In this document: positions 29,201-45,761 of the stretch, one piece after another
How the letters are laid out: every line of letters starts with the position of its first letter
Position numbering within the stretch: the first letter of the stretch is position 1
Assembly: GCA_012295275.1 (NCBI GenBank)
Contig: CM022679.1
Coordinates: 26,424,350 to 26,488,349, forward strand
DNA: 64,000 nucleotides
Source of the DNA: Chrysomallon squamiferum
Lineage: Eukaryota; Mollusca; Gastropoda; Neomphalida; Peltospiridae
Direction of reading: 5' to 3'
Position numbers and translations under genes: made by a program
The notes under the pieces: generated by a model
Told to the model about the DNA's origin: nothing
Databases searched by the model: none
Seen by the model: the letters and a program-made list of their open reading frames with translations, nothing else

Positions 29201-32200
29201 AGCTATGAAAAATGTTTTTGAATTTTATTGAATAACATAAGTACACATTAGCTGTGTATCTTATGGTGTTTTTTTTGGAAGGAGGGACCTTTGTTTTTTC
29301 TACATCTTAATTAACAGGGTTTTTATTTACACAAACACTTATTTTTTGTCTTATACAAGTGTCTGAATAGAAGATAAATACTTCTGTTGACACTGATTTA
29401 ATTTAATCACTGTTAAGTATCACTTTATAGCTTATAACAATTCTAATGTCTTTTAAATTCTAAGTGCTGAGAATATAAAATATGCACAAAAAAAAATCAC
29501 TGCTGTTAATGAAATGTAGTAATATTTATTTGAAATTATGGCTCTAAACATACTAACTGTTTAACATAATAATATACATTTATTTGAAACACTTGGTGTG
29601 GGCCATCAAATAATACAACCTACCTGACATACTATAACACATATGTGCATTTGAATCTGGATCATGTGCTTTAATTGTGCCTATCTTCATGTTTTTAACA
29701 TTTTCTTTGACTGTCAAAGACTTCTGTTTTGATGGAATATTGTCAAAAACGGGAGGATTATCATTAACATCTCTGATTTCAAGCTTCAGTACTTCGCTTT
29801 GAATTGACAAAGATGGAATTCCCAGATCATACACTTCAACTTGGAACTGCAATAATCAATTACATAACAACAATGTACAATTAAAATATTAAAGCATCCA
29901 TAGACAAAATAGCATGAATAAATATTTACATGAAAGCATATGAAATCACACACACACACACAAACATGCACACATATACATGTAACTACATATGATAACA
30001 AAACAAAAAAACAAATACAATCATATACAAACAAATGCATACATACATATACTGATAATATAATAAACATAAATTTAAATAAAGGTTTACATTCTAAATA
30101 ACATTTACTTTCATGCTGCATATTAATATAATTTGAGATATATGAATTGTTGTAAGTTAATTTTAAAAAGAATATATGAATGTACATGCCTCACATGTTT
30201 TTTAACTTTTTTGTATTGTTTCATAAAATGATAAAAATTGAGAAGAAACCTGCTGTGCTCAAAATATTTATCAGCCAATGCAGTAAAGTAATTTCTGCAT
30301 GAGCCTTTTCATCACTGAATTCGGGAGCATTTAAAGAGACAACAAAACATGATTAGTGTTTTGTCCATGTTAGCAATCTGCCACTAAGCAGTAACACTTC
30401 AGCACATTTAAGGAAAAACAGTATATGATAATAAATGTGTGTTTACCAGCAGAGAACTTTTGTTTTCCGATCCAGTGGTTTGTTGATTGTAAGTACTCCA
30501 GACTTACTGTCAAGTTGCAGATATTTGAAGTCTGTTGTGGTACTGTTGATAAGTCTAAACATAACTTTGCCATTAGTATTTTTATCTTTATCAGCATCAG
30601 TTGCTTTGAACTGGTAAACAGGCGTGCCAATATTGGCACACTGGAATTAATAAGAAAAGCTTGGTTTATTAAAAATCCAACATTTTAGAATTTAAAGTTA
30701 GCAAAAGGTGATGGAATATCAGTAAAAGAAAGTAAATACTACTACTGCTACTGCTATTACTACTACTGCTGCCGCTGCTGCTGTTACCACAATTAATTAA
30801 CAAACTACAACATCATTAAAACTATTGATACATTGGCCCTCTACCCCAAAAAGGGAGAAATGGTTAGTTTTTGAGAAATTTATTTTTCAATATTTAACTG
30901 CCTAAATGTTCAACAATAAACATCTGTAAAATTTATAAAGAACATACAAACCTCTGGTACAGATGACAGATTAAAAGGCAGCACAAATTCTGGATGATTA
31001 AGATTTTCGTCTCTGACATCAATATCTAGTGTAACATTGGCATTATTGTGTCCTTCACCTTGGTCTGTTGCAATCACAGTTAGACTATAATTGCCTGCCT
31101 TTCCTATCAGACTCTGGTTAACAAAAACTTTACTCGTATTCTCATCAATGCGAAACAGATCAGTTACATTGGTGTGCAGAAATGAATATTTTATTTCACC
31201 ATTTATTCCAATGTCCTGGTCAGTTGCTGATATAATTTGTCCAGGGGTAACTGTTATGATTTTATTAACATGTATATTTTCAGCAATTGCTGCACTGTAT
31301 CTTGACTCTCTAAACACTGGAGTATTATCATTAATGTCAGTTACATTCAGTGTTATGGTTATTTTATTCTTTCGTTGTTCTTCTCTATTTGGATTGTCAT
31401 GAGCTGTGATTTCAAATGAATACAAATCTTTTGTTTCCCTGTCAAGAGGAGCTGTGAGATATATATTAGCCTGAAATAAACCTTGTACCTCATGATACAC
31501 ATCTATTTCATCCATTCTGAAAGGTCCACCACCCCAGCCTTTTTCATTAAGAAATGTTATATTTCCATTCAGGCCTATATCAGCATCTGTTGCATTTACA
31601 GTTGCCACTAATGTGTCATTTGTAGCATTTTCTGGTATGTAAAATGTAGTGGTAGTCATATTAAACACGGGGTCATTATCATTAGCATCCAGCACTGTAA
31701 TGTTGATTGTTGCACTTGAATTACGACTGGGATACCCATTGTCTTCAGCAATGATTGTAACACTGTATCTGTCTTTGGTTTCACGATCTAGCTTGCTAGC
31801 CAGAATTAGCTGACCTAAAAGACAATGAATGTTAGAGGTCTTTTACAAAATGTAAACATTTTAAAACAGTGAATGAAAAATTAAGTTAATTAATAACAGG
31901 CTAAGAAATTTTGTTAAAATTAAAATTAAAATTGTAACAACATCAGCAGTTTTAGTGTTGATGATGATGATGATAATAATAATAAAAATAATAGTAGTAA
32001 TAATAATAATAATAAAATTAACAAATATTATAACAAAACTATTAAAACTACTAAAAATAACATCAAGAACAACATCATCAACACACTATTAATAATAATT
32101 ATGACAGTATTAATGACATCAATATTAACAATAATTATAATAAAAAAAAATTAATTATAACATCAAGAACAATAACATTAACATAATTAATAGGAAACAG

Positions 32201-32271
32201 CAATAATATAACAATAATAGTTATAAAAATAATAGTTACAACTTTAAAAACAACAAACAACAAAAACATCA

Positions 32272-32319
<48 letters not shown>

Positions 32320-32327
32320 GATAATAG

Positions 32328-32372
<45 letters not shown>

Positions 32373-32754
32373 GATAATAGATAATAATAATAATAATAAG
32401 ACCAAATTAATTAGATCAAGAAAAACAAAAATAACAACAATAATAATAATAATAAAGTAACTTCTAACAACATGGACAAAAAATTACTAGAAAACAAAAG
32501 TTGTATCAATAACAGAAAGTAACCTTTCTTTGTGATGTTAAAGGTGGTGGTGTCTACCAAACTAAAAGTGATGGTCCTGTTTTCATCTTTGTCATCAGCA
32601 GTGATTGTTATCAAATCAGTGCCTACTGGTGTACTCTCAGAAACTGCTAATGGTATGACACTCCCCTGTGTGAAGTTCGGATCATTGTCATTTACATCTA
32701 GAATGTTCACTGTCAGGGTGCCTGAAACAATAAACATAATTTTTGAAAGTAATA

Positions 32755-32787
<33 letters not shown>

Positions 32788-34439
32788 GCAAGTATTGAGA
32801 ATGACAACTCCATAGCAACAGTTATCAACTGGCATTGTGGAATCATGCATATCTATCTTTCATAAACATAATACATAACATGGCAGTGTATAAATTGATC
32901 ATGGAGCACTGTCTGGAATGGGAATTTAAACACATCTGTAACATGTGCTTGGTACAGTATGGTATATACTACCTGTGGCAGTCTGAGGACGATGAACAAC
33001 TGCATTCAGATCCTCCACAAGTATTTCTATTATTAGTTTTTTAGCTGTTTCTCTGTCCAGTGTTGAATTAATAAGTATTTCACCTGATGTTACATTAATA
33101 TCAAGCCAGCTCTAAACAAAAGAAAATAGTATTTAATATTGGGTTTTTAATCATTACTGAATTCCAATTTATTATACAGACATTTATTATGCTAATATTG
33201 AAGAGATTTTTTTTTTAAATATAAAAAAATTCTTTCCACTGTTGAAACGACATGCTTTTAACAACATGCAAAATTTAGCTTTCTGTTATTTTTAAGAAAA
33301 AGTAGCTGGCTGTGAAAATTTTATAATCAGAAACAATAGAATATTTTTTAACCATGAAGAAGAACATTTTTGTAACCAATGTAAAATTTTTGTCCAAACT
33401 GAGTAAACTGAAGAGAGTATTTCATAACCAATGTAAATGCGCAGCCCAAACTGAGCAAACAGTCTTGAAAAGATCAGTATACACACCTTCACTTCATTTA
33501 TGTCTACTTTCTGACCCTTTTCATCCACTGCAAAGCTCTGATTCCACAAAAACTGGTAAAGAAGATCACTATTTTCATCCTTGTCTGTAGCATCGAACAT
33601 GATTAAACTGGAATTTACTGGTTTATCTTCATGGACTTCTATGGATTGTCGGACTGATTCAAACTCTGGAAGTTCATCATTGACATCTATTACAGTCACC
33701 ATCAATGTAGCCGTTGCTGTCTGAGGTGGTGATCCTTTGTCCATGGCATTCACAACTAGTGTGTAATTTGCTTTTGTCTCTCTGTCTAATGTGGCACCTG
33801 CCTGGACTGAAACTGTACCATTTTTGCTATCAACTCTGAATTTGTCAGACCCTCCCGAATGAATGAAATAAAATACATCATTGTTTGGAGATGTTCCGTC
33901 ACTGTCATTGGCTAATATCTCACTGACAAAAGTTCCTGAAAAGAAATTGTTGTTACAGTCCTTTATCAGAATTTCATGATCATTTAATGTTTATAACTTT
34001 ACAAATATAGATTTGAGCATAGACATGGATGTATTGTATTTTCACTAAACATATTAGTATTTAAATTTCTCATATATACTTAAAATCTTAAAACCTAAAT
34101 TTTACATATTTTATATAAATACAGACCATCTAAGATTTTGTTTACTGTTCCAAGTGTTTTATTCTCTGACTGATCAACAAATCAAATTAAAATATAAAAT
34201 ATGACTAACCTTCAGTGGCATTTTCAAATATGCTTCCATTATACTGAGGTTGTGTAAAATTTGGTGCATTATCATTGACATCCTGGAATTGCATATAAAA
34301 TGTGAAAGCTGTTATAGCAGTTTGTTATTTACTTTTTCAACAGTCAAAATATGTATATTTAGATAGTTATAATAAAATTATGATATTTAGTCCAGATACA
34401 CATAAAAATACACACACACATAAAAGCATGCATGTATAA

Positions 34440-34498
<59 letters not shown>

Positions 34499-34848
34499 AA
34501 AGAAAAACATACCTGGACAACAATTGTAACATTTACAACTGAGGAAAGAGATGGAGTTCCCAAATCCTTAGCTTCAACTTCTAATAAAACAAAACCCTTT
34601 AAAGATTTGTCCATTTGTTCATAATCCAGTGGTGTTTTTATTTGTATTTCACCAGTGCTGCTGTTGATGGTAAAGTGGTTTGAAAGTGCATTAGCATTGT
34701 TTCTTATTGAGTAAACAATTTTTGAATTGTTTGTGTCAGGTTTATCTTGATCTCGTGCCTGTGAAGAGAAGTTGTAAAGATTGTGTAATGGATAGCAATG
34801 GACATTAATAACATATCAGAATTTTAATACATAAACAAACACACATAG

Positions 34849-34931
<83 letters not shown>

Positions 34932-36192
34932 ATATATCTATCTAATTTGTATGTGGATATGTCTGAGTAAATATATGTAAGTAGATAAATATACCTGCAC
35001 TTTGATAATTCTGCTAAAATTCATAGATCCCTCATTACATATTCCTTTGTATTCATTATCAATGAATGTTGGGGCATTGTCATTTATGTCAAGCACTTCT
35101 ATAGTTAATGGTGCTGAATCCTGCCTTTCACCATCAGAAGCAATCAGTGTCATTGTGTATGTTCTTCTGGTTTCCCAATCTAACTTGCTTGGTTCATTAA
35201 TGGTCAGAACTCCAGACTCATTGTTGATAGAGAAACTGCAACATAACATTCAAAACTGCAAAATTTATAATAACTTTCATTATTTTATTGTATGTGTGTG
35301 AGTGTATGTGTGAGTCAATGTATGTATATGTATGTCTGTGTGTATTTATTTACATATTCTGTTGACTTAGGCACATCTGATTACACTCTGCATTTAGACA
35401 ACGTTAGGAAAAAAGTCGAATCACAACCTCACAAATATGCGATGCTGCTGCTGAGACTTGTATGTATATACGTGTATATGTGTATGGTTTATATTGTATA
35501 CATATACATGTAAGTATATGTATGACTGTATGAATGTACATATATATATGCATTTATGTTTGTATGTATGGTTGTATGCTGTAACACACACACACACTAT
35601 TCAATATTTCTTTACATACATATCTAAGCCGCCCTGTAGTGAATAGGAGATCAGGACATTATAGTCATTATCTTTGTCCACTGCCTGAAATTAGAATCAG
35701 ACAAGCAGTGATATAAACAGAAGATATCTTCAAGCCATTATATTTCAAAGGTTCAATTTTTCAACAGGTATGTATCATTAAAGAAACTTTGAAATAACGA
35801 ATCTACTTATCTACATATCTGCTTATAAGCCTATACACACATATGCACAGACAATTAATGCAAATATAAATAATTAATTACTTGTTACTGATAATCTTTA
35901 TTATATCAATAATAATAACAGCACTACATTTGCTGGAGACTTTTATGAGCAGAATATGTTAATCATGCTCAGGTTTGTATAAAAATATGGACTGATACCT
36001 GAATTTGGGGATGTTCCATAAAATTAGTTGAATTTTCAAATACTTTAGCTGTATATTGCGTCTTGTTAAATTTGGGGCTGTTGTCATTCACATCAATAAC
36101 ATTCACAATGAGAGTTACATTATTTTTCCATTTACCATCAAAGGCTGTTACCTGAAAGTGAACTCAAGAATATAAACTTTTTTTAATTTTAT

Positions 36193-36272
<80 letters not shown>

Positions 36273-36952
36273 TCTTCAGCAAATACCACATCATAATATA
36301 CAATATCAAAGATTATCAAACAACAGATATTTGAGAATGTAAAAACATGAAAACAAAAATGCCACATTTTGATAAACTTTGATAAACATTTTGAAGTAGG
36401 CTGGACCTCTAATAATGGCATTTTTTCAAAGTGCTATCTATACAGGCCTCTGATCAAAATAGGATTCCATTCACTGGAGGTCACTTATCAACATGGATTT
36501 CCATTCAAAGGGTTGTTAATGGAGAATGCATGTCCCTCATTAGAGGCCTCATTAAAATGGGTATCTATTTAATAAAGGCATCTCACCAAAATGTGTCTTT
36601 ATTCATTACAGGTCTCTAATCTAGGTGGATCTTGTTAAAGATATGCTTCAAGTTAAGATAGGTATCTATACATTACAGGCATCAAGGCAAGGTGGGTCAT
36701 TTCAATGGAGGCATCATCAAAGTATGTATCTGTTAAAATTTACTTTTGGTCAAGTTTGATCTCCATTCAAGTTATATCTCTGTTAAAAAAAAAAAGGCCT
36801 GAAGTAAAAAAATGTTGGCCTCTAGTTACGGTTGGCCTATATTTGAGATTGGTCTCTGGTTATAATAGCTTCTAATTAAATTGGATATATATAGTTCAAG
36901 GCATATTTCTTTTTTCTTTTACTGTTATTCTTTTTTAATGATGCTATGAAGA

Positions 36953-36992
<40 letters not shown>

Positions 36993-38887
36993 TCCTTTCA
37001 AATTTACAGATACAAATTAAGACATAAAGCTACATAGTTAAATAAAACCATAAAATGAATTCAATCTTATGAAATGCATTTAAAATTTCAATCAGATAGG
37101 AATGAGGATGAATAATTAAATTAAGGAACAATTTTGAATGAATTTTAATGAAAAGTTTGTAGTAACCATTTCTGTGAAGGTACCAAATGCAATTAAAATA
37201 TATAAATAAATGAAACAAATAAGTATTACTATGAAAATAAATTAACTAAACTGAATATAAAATAAATAACAATAATTAATTATAAAAATATAAAACAGAC
37301 TAATTAAGTATGTAAACAAACAAACAAAGATAATGCACAAATTATGAAATAATTTGTTTAAATAAATAAACATTCAAATATGTAAATAAAACAAGAATAA
37401 TAATTATCTAAAAATCATGGAATACATCTTTGCCTCATCATAAACTGATTACCTTTATCAAATTATATTACAATAACACAAACAAAATAATAAATAAATT
37501 TAAAGAAAACTATAAATATAGATATATAATATACCATTAAATTAAAGCTTTTGTTTGTTTCATAATCCAAAATAGCTGAATCAGACACTAGTATCTGGAC
37601 TGTAGTTTTTGACTGGCTGCTTGATGGTTCTGCTTTGAACATATCTGATGACACTGAGATGTTGAAAGCGGCATTTTGATCCTGCAATAAACACAGATTA
37701 ATAATTATAACAGTTATATCATGTATTGAATAAAACACATAGCTAAAAGATATAATTATTTGATTAATTTAATAATATAATAATCTATACATTAAATCTA
37801 AATACAATATACATTAGGCAAAGATTTTTAAAAAAAATTTATATATATATTATGAAGTTTTGTTTAAACTGAAATCTTTGGTGATATCAACAAATTACCA
37901 GAATGAATTTTGTACAGTTAATTCAAGAGAATATTTTATTCTTTATTTTTTTAATGCTAATCACAAAGTAAAATGATGCACACATCATAAGTACACATTC
38001 TTGCTAATATTTTTCTCTTTCTTGTGACATCATTTTAAATACAGATCTGTTAATGAATGAATTATATCAAAATTGCCATATCCTCTGTTTATTGGGAATT
38101 ATTTCTATTACCCAGCAGGATAATGATAATAAAGATAGCAATAGATATGGTTCTGATGATGTTGATAACAATAACAACATTATTATGACATTGATGTTAT
38201 TAATAACAACAAAAACTATAATCTTACTATAACCACACAAAAAAAAAAAAATAAATAAATAATAATAATAATAATTTAATTTTTTTTAAAAGTACAAGAT
38301 CCAGAACAAAAACAAGATAAAAAAATTAAAAAAAAATAATAATTGTTTTTTTACCTGATCTGCATCAGTTATATTCATGGTAGATATATTTACAAAAGTT
38401 ACAGGTATTCCACGTGAATTTTCCTTCACTTGTGCCACATATGTTAAGTTGGGATAATTGAAAACTGGAGGATTGTCATTTTCATCAGTGACCTCAATGA
38501 GTAAGGTAGCTGAAATTGTAAATAAAACATTAAAAAACAAAAGTGTGCTTTACTCTTGATAATTGTTTTGAAAAGGTATCAAAGACAAAACTTCTGTAGT
38601 GTTCTGTGTCTGTATTTATGTATGTCTGTTTATGTTTGTGTTGTGTGTTTCATCCTCATTCCCAATGGAAAAACCAAGAATGTTCTGTATCCTGCTGTCC
38701 TGCAGTGATCTCAAATTGATTGTGATAGTTAAGTTTTATAGCTTATAATTTGTACTTCAATAAATTGTTTACTCATTAAAAATATTTTAATATTATTATT
38801 CTAATGTTTAATTAATTATAAGTAGCTCACTGCAGAAGCAAACTTTTCAGTCCACATGAAATATGGCTTTTAAAATGGGATATATTT

Positions 38888-38918
<31 letters not shown>

Positions 38919-41291
38919 CACGCACGCACGCATGCACACACACACACAATCACAAACATAATTATTACTCACATAGGGCAGTCTGTGGTGAAGCACCGTT
39001 TTCATCAGTTACCATAACTTTGAGAGTTACTGTCTTTACCTCTTCGCGGTCTAATGTTCCATTGATAAATACTGTTCCGTTTGAAGCATGGATACCAAAA
39101 ACAGGCTGTGAAGATGAATAAACAACAATAACCCAAACACAATTTTATATTAGTGAGTGTCATTATATGAACATTTGTATTTAATGTCATTAAATAAAAT
39201 TAAGATTATTGTGTTTTGGGGATTCTAATTTGTTTCATTTTTCATAATAAAAATGATGTTAGAAAGGACATCTGAAGTCTACACCCAATAGACTTCTTTT
39301 ATTAACTAATAGCAAGAGACCATTTACAAACACCATTCATATACAACAGACCTCACTGCAACCTGTTACCTAACAATAGCAAGGAAAGTTTTAAAATCCT
39401 TAACTATACAACGTTCTTCAAAAGTGTCTGGTTTTCTTATTTATCAGAAATGTCCTAGTATATTAAGCTAAAGAAATATATACATAACATACCTTAAGTT
39501 TACTAATGTTAACATGCTTAAGCTGATTGTCAACTGCAGTAGATGAAACCCATACAATTCTGTATTTTAAACTGGGATGAGTATCTGGGTCTGTAGCACT
39601 CACTGTTGATACAACTGCACCATGTTTGCTATTTTCTTTCACCTTAACAGTAACTGAATCATTGGCAAACACTGGCAACTCATCATTGACATCAGTGATA
39701 TTGATGTTAACTGTTGTGCTGTCATTGAGAGCTCCTCTGTCTTTTGCAGTTACTGTCAAAGTGTATGATGAGTTGCGTTCGTAATCCAGCTCACCTGCCG
39801 TCTTGATCTCTCCTGTTTGACTGTTTATCCTGAACTTGTCAGATCCTGGTCCTGACAGCTCATACAACAGATCACTGTTCTCTGGTGTTCCGTCGTGATC
39901 ATGAGCTGTAACAGTTGTCACTGAGGTACCTGCAACATATAAAAAAAAGAATTACAATAAAAAAAACTACATAAATAGTTATATTACAGATATGCATATA
40001 CATGTATACATAATTTCATCATAGTCTGTAGATTTATACAAAGAAAAACGAATTACATAAATAGTACATAATGCACTTACACATATAAGCCATTCAAGAT
40101 GTTCCATCATAGTCTATACTTATTATATTCAACAATGAACACATGAAATAATTGTAATAATTGTAATATATTGCAATGAAAACACAACTAAAGAGTTATA
40201 AAACAATTTATTCACTATAGAGATATACAGTTTTGATATACATGCTGCAGATTTTTTAAATGTCGATTTCCTGTTTATAAAAGAAGAAAAGAAACAGAAT
40301 TAAATAAATAATTCAAATATATTCATGTGTGTGTTCTTCAGTTTTATAAAATATATGTTTGTATAAAAGACTTTAATGTAAAATTAAATGAAAATAACAA
40401 ATGAAAAATACATATTTAATAATAATAATAATAAATTAGTATTAAAAAATAAAAAAAAACAATGTATCATTAATTGATTTTAAAACATTATATATTTCAT
40501 CTGTTTATAATTCACAAAGAAGAATATAAAATTAATATTGTTTACCCGTGACAAACGGTACTAACATTTAAATGTTACCTTCTCTTTACTAAATATATAT
40601 ATTTTACATAAGAAAATTAACACTTTTAACATTAACATTTCAGTGTTTTTCAAGCTGAAACAGTTTTTAAAACTGTTATTTTAACATAGATAACTATAGA
40701 GAACACATACCTGATCCAGTTATTACATGATAACATAGATAAATCTGTTGATAAGGAAATCACTACATAAAAATTAACATATCTAAAACTACTGTAAAAA
40801 TTTAATTGTACTATTTTAAAACTAACTCTTCTCTTTTTCTCTCTCTTCAGCTGTGAAATTCTAGACAAAGCACAGACAAGGGCAGAAAACCCAGGACAAC
40901 GATCTGGATACCAGGAATGTACGGCTTTGAAACTGCAGTGTACACAATACAAATGTGTCTGAATGATCAAGACACTTAACCGATAAGCAAATAAATTATA
41001 GTATTATGCTTCAAGTATAATAAATAGTTTTGCAGAATGTAGACATTTAGTTATAGCTCTTTGCAATTATTGGCTCATTGTTGATTAACTGATTGATGGA
41101 GTCTGGTAATAGGTGGGTGAGAGAGTGAGTGAGATGGGGCAAGGAATGATGTTTTTTTTAATGGATGATTGAGTGGGTGTGTGATTGATGATTTAATATT
41201 TTCTTTCTTTGTTTCTTATTTATTTTATTTTTTATAAATAGTAGTAGTAGCAATAGCAGCAGCAGCAGTAATAAATGAATGAATGAAGAAA

Positions 41292-41322
<31 letters not shown>

Positions 41323-41600
41323 ACGTAATTCTTTTAATTCTAGTCTATTTAATTTTAATGAAATAGCGATTGAAGTATTTTAATCAAATTGGCTTCATTA
41401 ATTTATTTTTTATTTTCCGATACATACTTTCTTTTATGTGTGTGTGTGTGTGTGTTTTGTGTGTGTGTGACTGTGTGTGTTGTTTTTATTAAAAAGGTAA
41501 TTTTCTTGAAAAGAATTTTTTTAGTGTCTGAATCTGAAAAAAGCCCCCACCCTCACAAAAAAAACCTAAAACTTTATATAAAACTTTGTATGAAATAATT

Positions 41601-41675
<75 letters not shown>

Positions 41676-42649
41676 CATGTATCTATATATATATACTTTT
41701 TTTCTTCTTTTTTTGGCTTTTTTGTTGTTGTTGTTAAAGAATCTTAAATAATGATTTATTTGACACACCTGAATTAATCCCTTCATGTACACTGGTGTAA
41801 TATATTGATGTATTAAACACTGGGGATTCATCATTCTCATCCTGTAAACAATAATATTTGGATAATGAAGAAATGTATGCACATGTGTGTGAATGTGTGT
41901 GAATGAGTATGTCAGAACATGTGTATGTATGTGTGTGTGTGTGTATGTGTGTTTCAGTGTCAGTGTCAATGTGTTTGTGTGTATATATATGTGATGTGTG
42001 TGTATATATGTCTGTGTGTGTGTGAATATGTCTGTCATTTGTAATAATGCTTGTGTCTATTAGTGTGTTTATATGCATTTCATTAAAATTAATAATACAA
42101 AGGTATTACACATACAATTGATAATAATTATATATCCTTTGATTCGCAATTTCTTAAAGAAGCAAGAACAGTCTTGCTTGTTAAACATAGAAAAACTTCA
42201 ATATATCCCAAATACATCTGTATAGTGAAATAAACAAATTAAAAATAGAAAATGTGACCAAACCTCGACAGTTATAGTCAGGTTAGTTATAGATGACAGT
42301 GATGAGCTGCCTCCATCTTCTGCTTTTATCTGTAACTGTATGATTCCATTTAGTTTATGTGGCAGCTTCTCATAGTCTATCTTAGTCTTTGGTTCAATTA
42401 CACCTGATTTTGGATCCAGGGTAAAGTTGTTTTCCAGTCCAGAAGATGAAGGAATAAAAGAGAAATTGAACTGGTTGTTTGGAGGATCAACATCATTATC
42501 TACCGCCTGTTCAAAAATTGAACACAAAATCCTTATTATGCAGTTATTATTATTATTATTAGACACAACTAATTAACTGTAACTACAAATTGGAATAATA
42601 CATCATTTTCTTTCATGAAAAACCAAAGTCTGTACTCTACACACACACG

Positions 42650-42700
<51 letters not shown>

Positions 42701-45679
42701 CACATACATATATACATATACAAAATTCACACTTATATACACACATGAAAAACATGTTAATAAATACATATTAAATGATTCAGTTAAGTTCTTTTATTTG
42801 ATTGTTTCTTGAAGTCTTGCTTGTCTCATCTGTACTAATTCATATTAAAATATTTTCAAATGTTATTAAACTTTCATTTAAATAATAAGTATTATATTGT
42901 GAGACTAAATTTTTGTCTCATAAATATTTATGGCACTGCAAGTTTCATAAACAATATAATAAACATTATATTATAAAACTGAAACATCCAAATCATAAAA
43001 TAATTATTATATTGTGAAACAAAACTGTCCAAACCACCAATTATTTATTATATTGTTAAACATTAAAGCAAAATGTATTTAATCAGTTGTACCTGAACTT
43101 GCAGTTCTCGTATAAAGTTTTCCTGGTTTTCCTTGATTATTCCATAATACTGATCTCTTCTAAATGTTGGGATTTCATCATTAACATCAATTATTTTGAC
43201 AGTGATTTGTACAGAGGTACTCCGATTGCCTCTGTCAACTGCATCCACATTCAGCTTATAGACACTCTGTTTTTCTGCATCAAGAGGTTTGATAGTAAAT
43301 ATCTCTCCACTGGATTCATTGATCATAAATCTGAATAATAATAATATCATTAATAATAATAACAGAAATAACAACTACAACAAAATTTGCACCTCAATAA
43401 AAACAACAATAATATGCACCTCAACAAAAAACAACAATAATAACACTAATGAAGTCAAAGACAGTAGTAATAACCAACAAACTTATCAACACAGCAACAG
43501 ACAACAACAAAAAGCTTAAAGCACAATAAGAACCATCTTTGAAATTAAAAATGAATGTCAAACACTGAAAAAAATATTTTAATGAAACAGATTTGATATT
43601 TTTAAGATATGAAAACCATGTAACAGTACTTATCAGCAAATCTTATCTGAGATAGACACATTATCTAAACAGACTGTTGCCAATGTCTAAATGCTGTTTA
43701 TTGGCTGTGTTTAAAGACATTAAGAACCATCTTTGAAATTAAAAATGAATACAACATAACCCATTTTTACCTCTGAAAATTTGTTTAATGAATTCTAGTA
43801 GATTTAGATTATTTTTAAGATATGACAGTCAGTGATTGGCTGAGATAGATGAACAGTGTCTTAAAGCAGATCTGTGATTGGCTGAGATAGATGAACAGTG
43901 TCTTAAAGCAGCTCTGTGATTGGCTGAGATAGATGAACAATGTCTGGTAGTATTCAGTACTTACGCATCTGTCTCTTGTAACACATATTTCCCCATTCCA
44001 TATTTGTGGGAATCTTGATCAGTTGCCTGTAATAATTAAAAATAACCCTATTTCAGTTTGTAGTTAACCATTTGATTTTGGAAATATCATATTAGATGTA
44101 TTTTGAAATTACTTTTACATGTGCATGTTATTATTGTATAAATAGATAATTTTATATACAAATTAATTAAAAATGATGTGTAGTTTAAGCCAATTTAGTT
44201 TAAGCCAATTTAGTTTCTTGCAGGTCAAACACACACACACACACAACACACATTATAACATTCCAAAAATATTTTAATAAAAAAAAAAAACAATAAAAAA
44301 CAAATAAAAAAACCAGTCAAAATTTTCACATTATCAGTTTCAAAAAAATCATATACATACAAATCCATAAATAACTGTTTGGTCCAAATTTTTGAAAATA
44401 ATCATTTATCTTTCTATTGTTTATTAATATTGAAGATAAGGTTCATATTTAAAAGAATGGGAATATTTATTTTCAAATGTTATATATATATATATATATA
44501 TAGATAGATAGATATAATTATATTAATAACTAATACAGCTAATCCACTAATTTTATGTGTTTACATCTTTGACTAATCTTTGACTAAAAGAACATCAGCA
44601 ACACTTTTACAAAAATGAACTTAAATTGCATACCATAACTTTAAGAACATTAAAATTTGTTTGGTTTTCTGGTACGCTGGCAACATAACTTGTATTTGTA
44701 AAAAATTCTGGAGCATTGTCATTAGCATCTTCTATTGCCAGTTCAATAGTGCATGTACTACTTCTATGTTCATTTGTATCTGTTTCTGTGGCAACAACCT
44801 GAAAATTAAGAAAAAAAAAAAAAACAATATAGCTTTAAATGCAACACTAATGTTTTAAAAAATTTGGGAATAATTTTAAAATCTGATTATTTGGAATAAA
44901 ATAAATCTGTAAAAACAACACTACTTATACAGCCTTATTTTGGTCCATCTGATCTGATTCTAAATTAAAAACAAAACAAAGAAAGAAAGGAAGAAATATT
45001 ATATTTAATGATATAATTAACACATTTTTAATCAATGGTTACTGTCATTTATATATATATATACGTCAAATGTGAGAGAAGATTTGGATGTTTTTGTTAT
45101 CAGCAGAAATGGATTTTTTCATAAACACCTTCTCAAAGATCGGAAAGAATAAACCACAGTCCTTGAAAAAGCAATCAAGGAACACTAGCTGAAATGGAAA
45201 ATGAAGTATAATCCTATTACTTATCATCTGTCAACATTCTTCACTTTAGAATGTGTCACCAAAATTTTGAATTAGATCAAACAAAATAATAATATATAAA
45301 CTACACAACACAAACATCATTTCAGCAAATTCATAATGTTATAAATTGTTTTTACATCAGATTTATCAACAATTCTAACTTACATGTATTGTCATATGTT
45401 TCACAGTTTCATAATCCAGCTCTGAACTGTGTGTAACTCTAAGGAGAACAGATGCTTCTGTCTGGACTATTTTAGGAACTGGCTCAAATGTCATGTTATG
45501 ATCCAGGAGGTCCAGTCTAAACCTACTGTTCACACCCTGGTAAACACCAAAATTATATTCTAAATGAATGGTTTTCTATAATAATTGTTATATATATATA
45601 TATATATGTTTCATATCATATTTTTAAGATACATACATACATACACACATACTCAAACACACATTACACACATACATAA

Positions 45680-45761
<82 letters not shown>

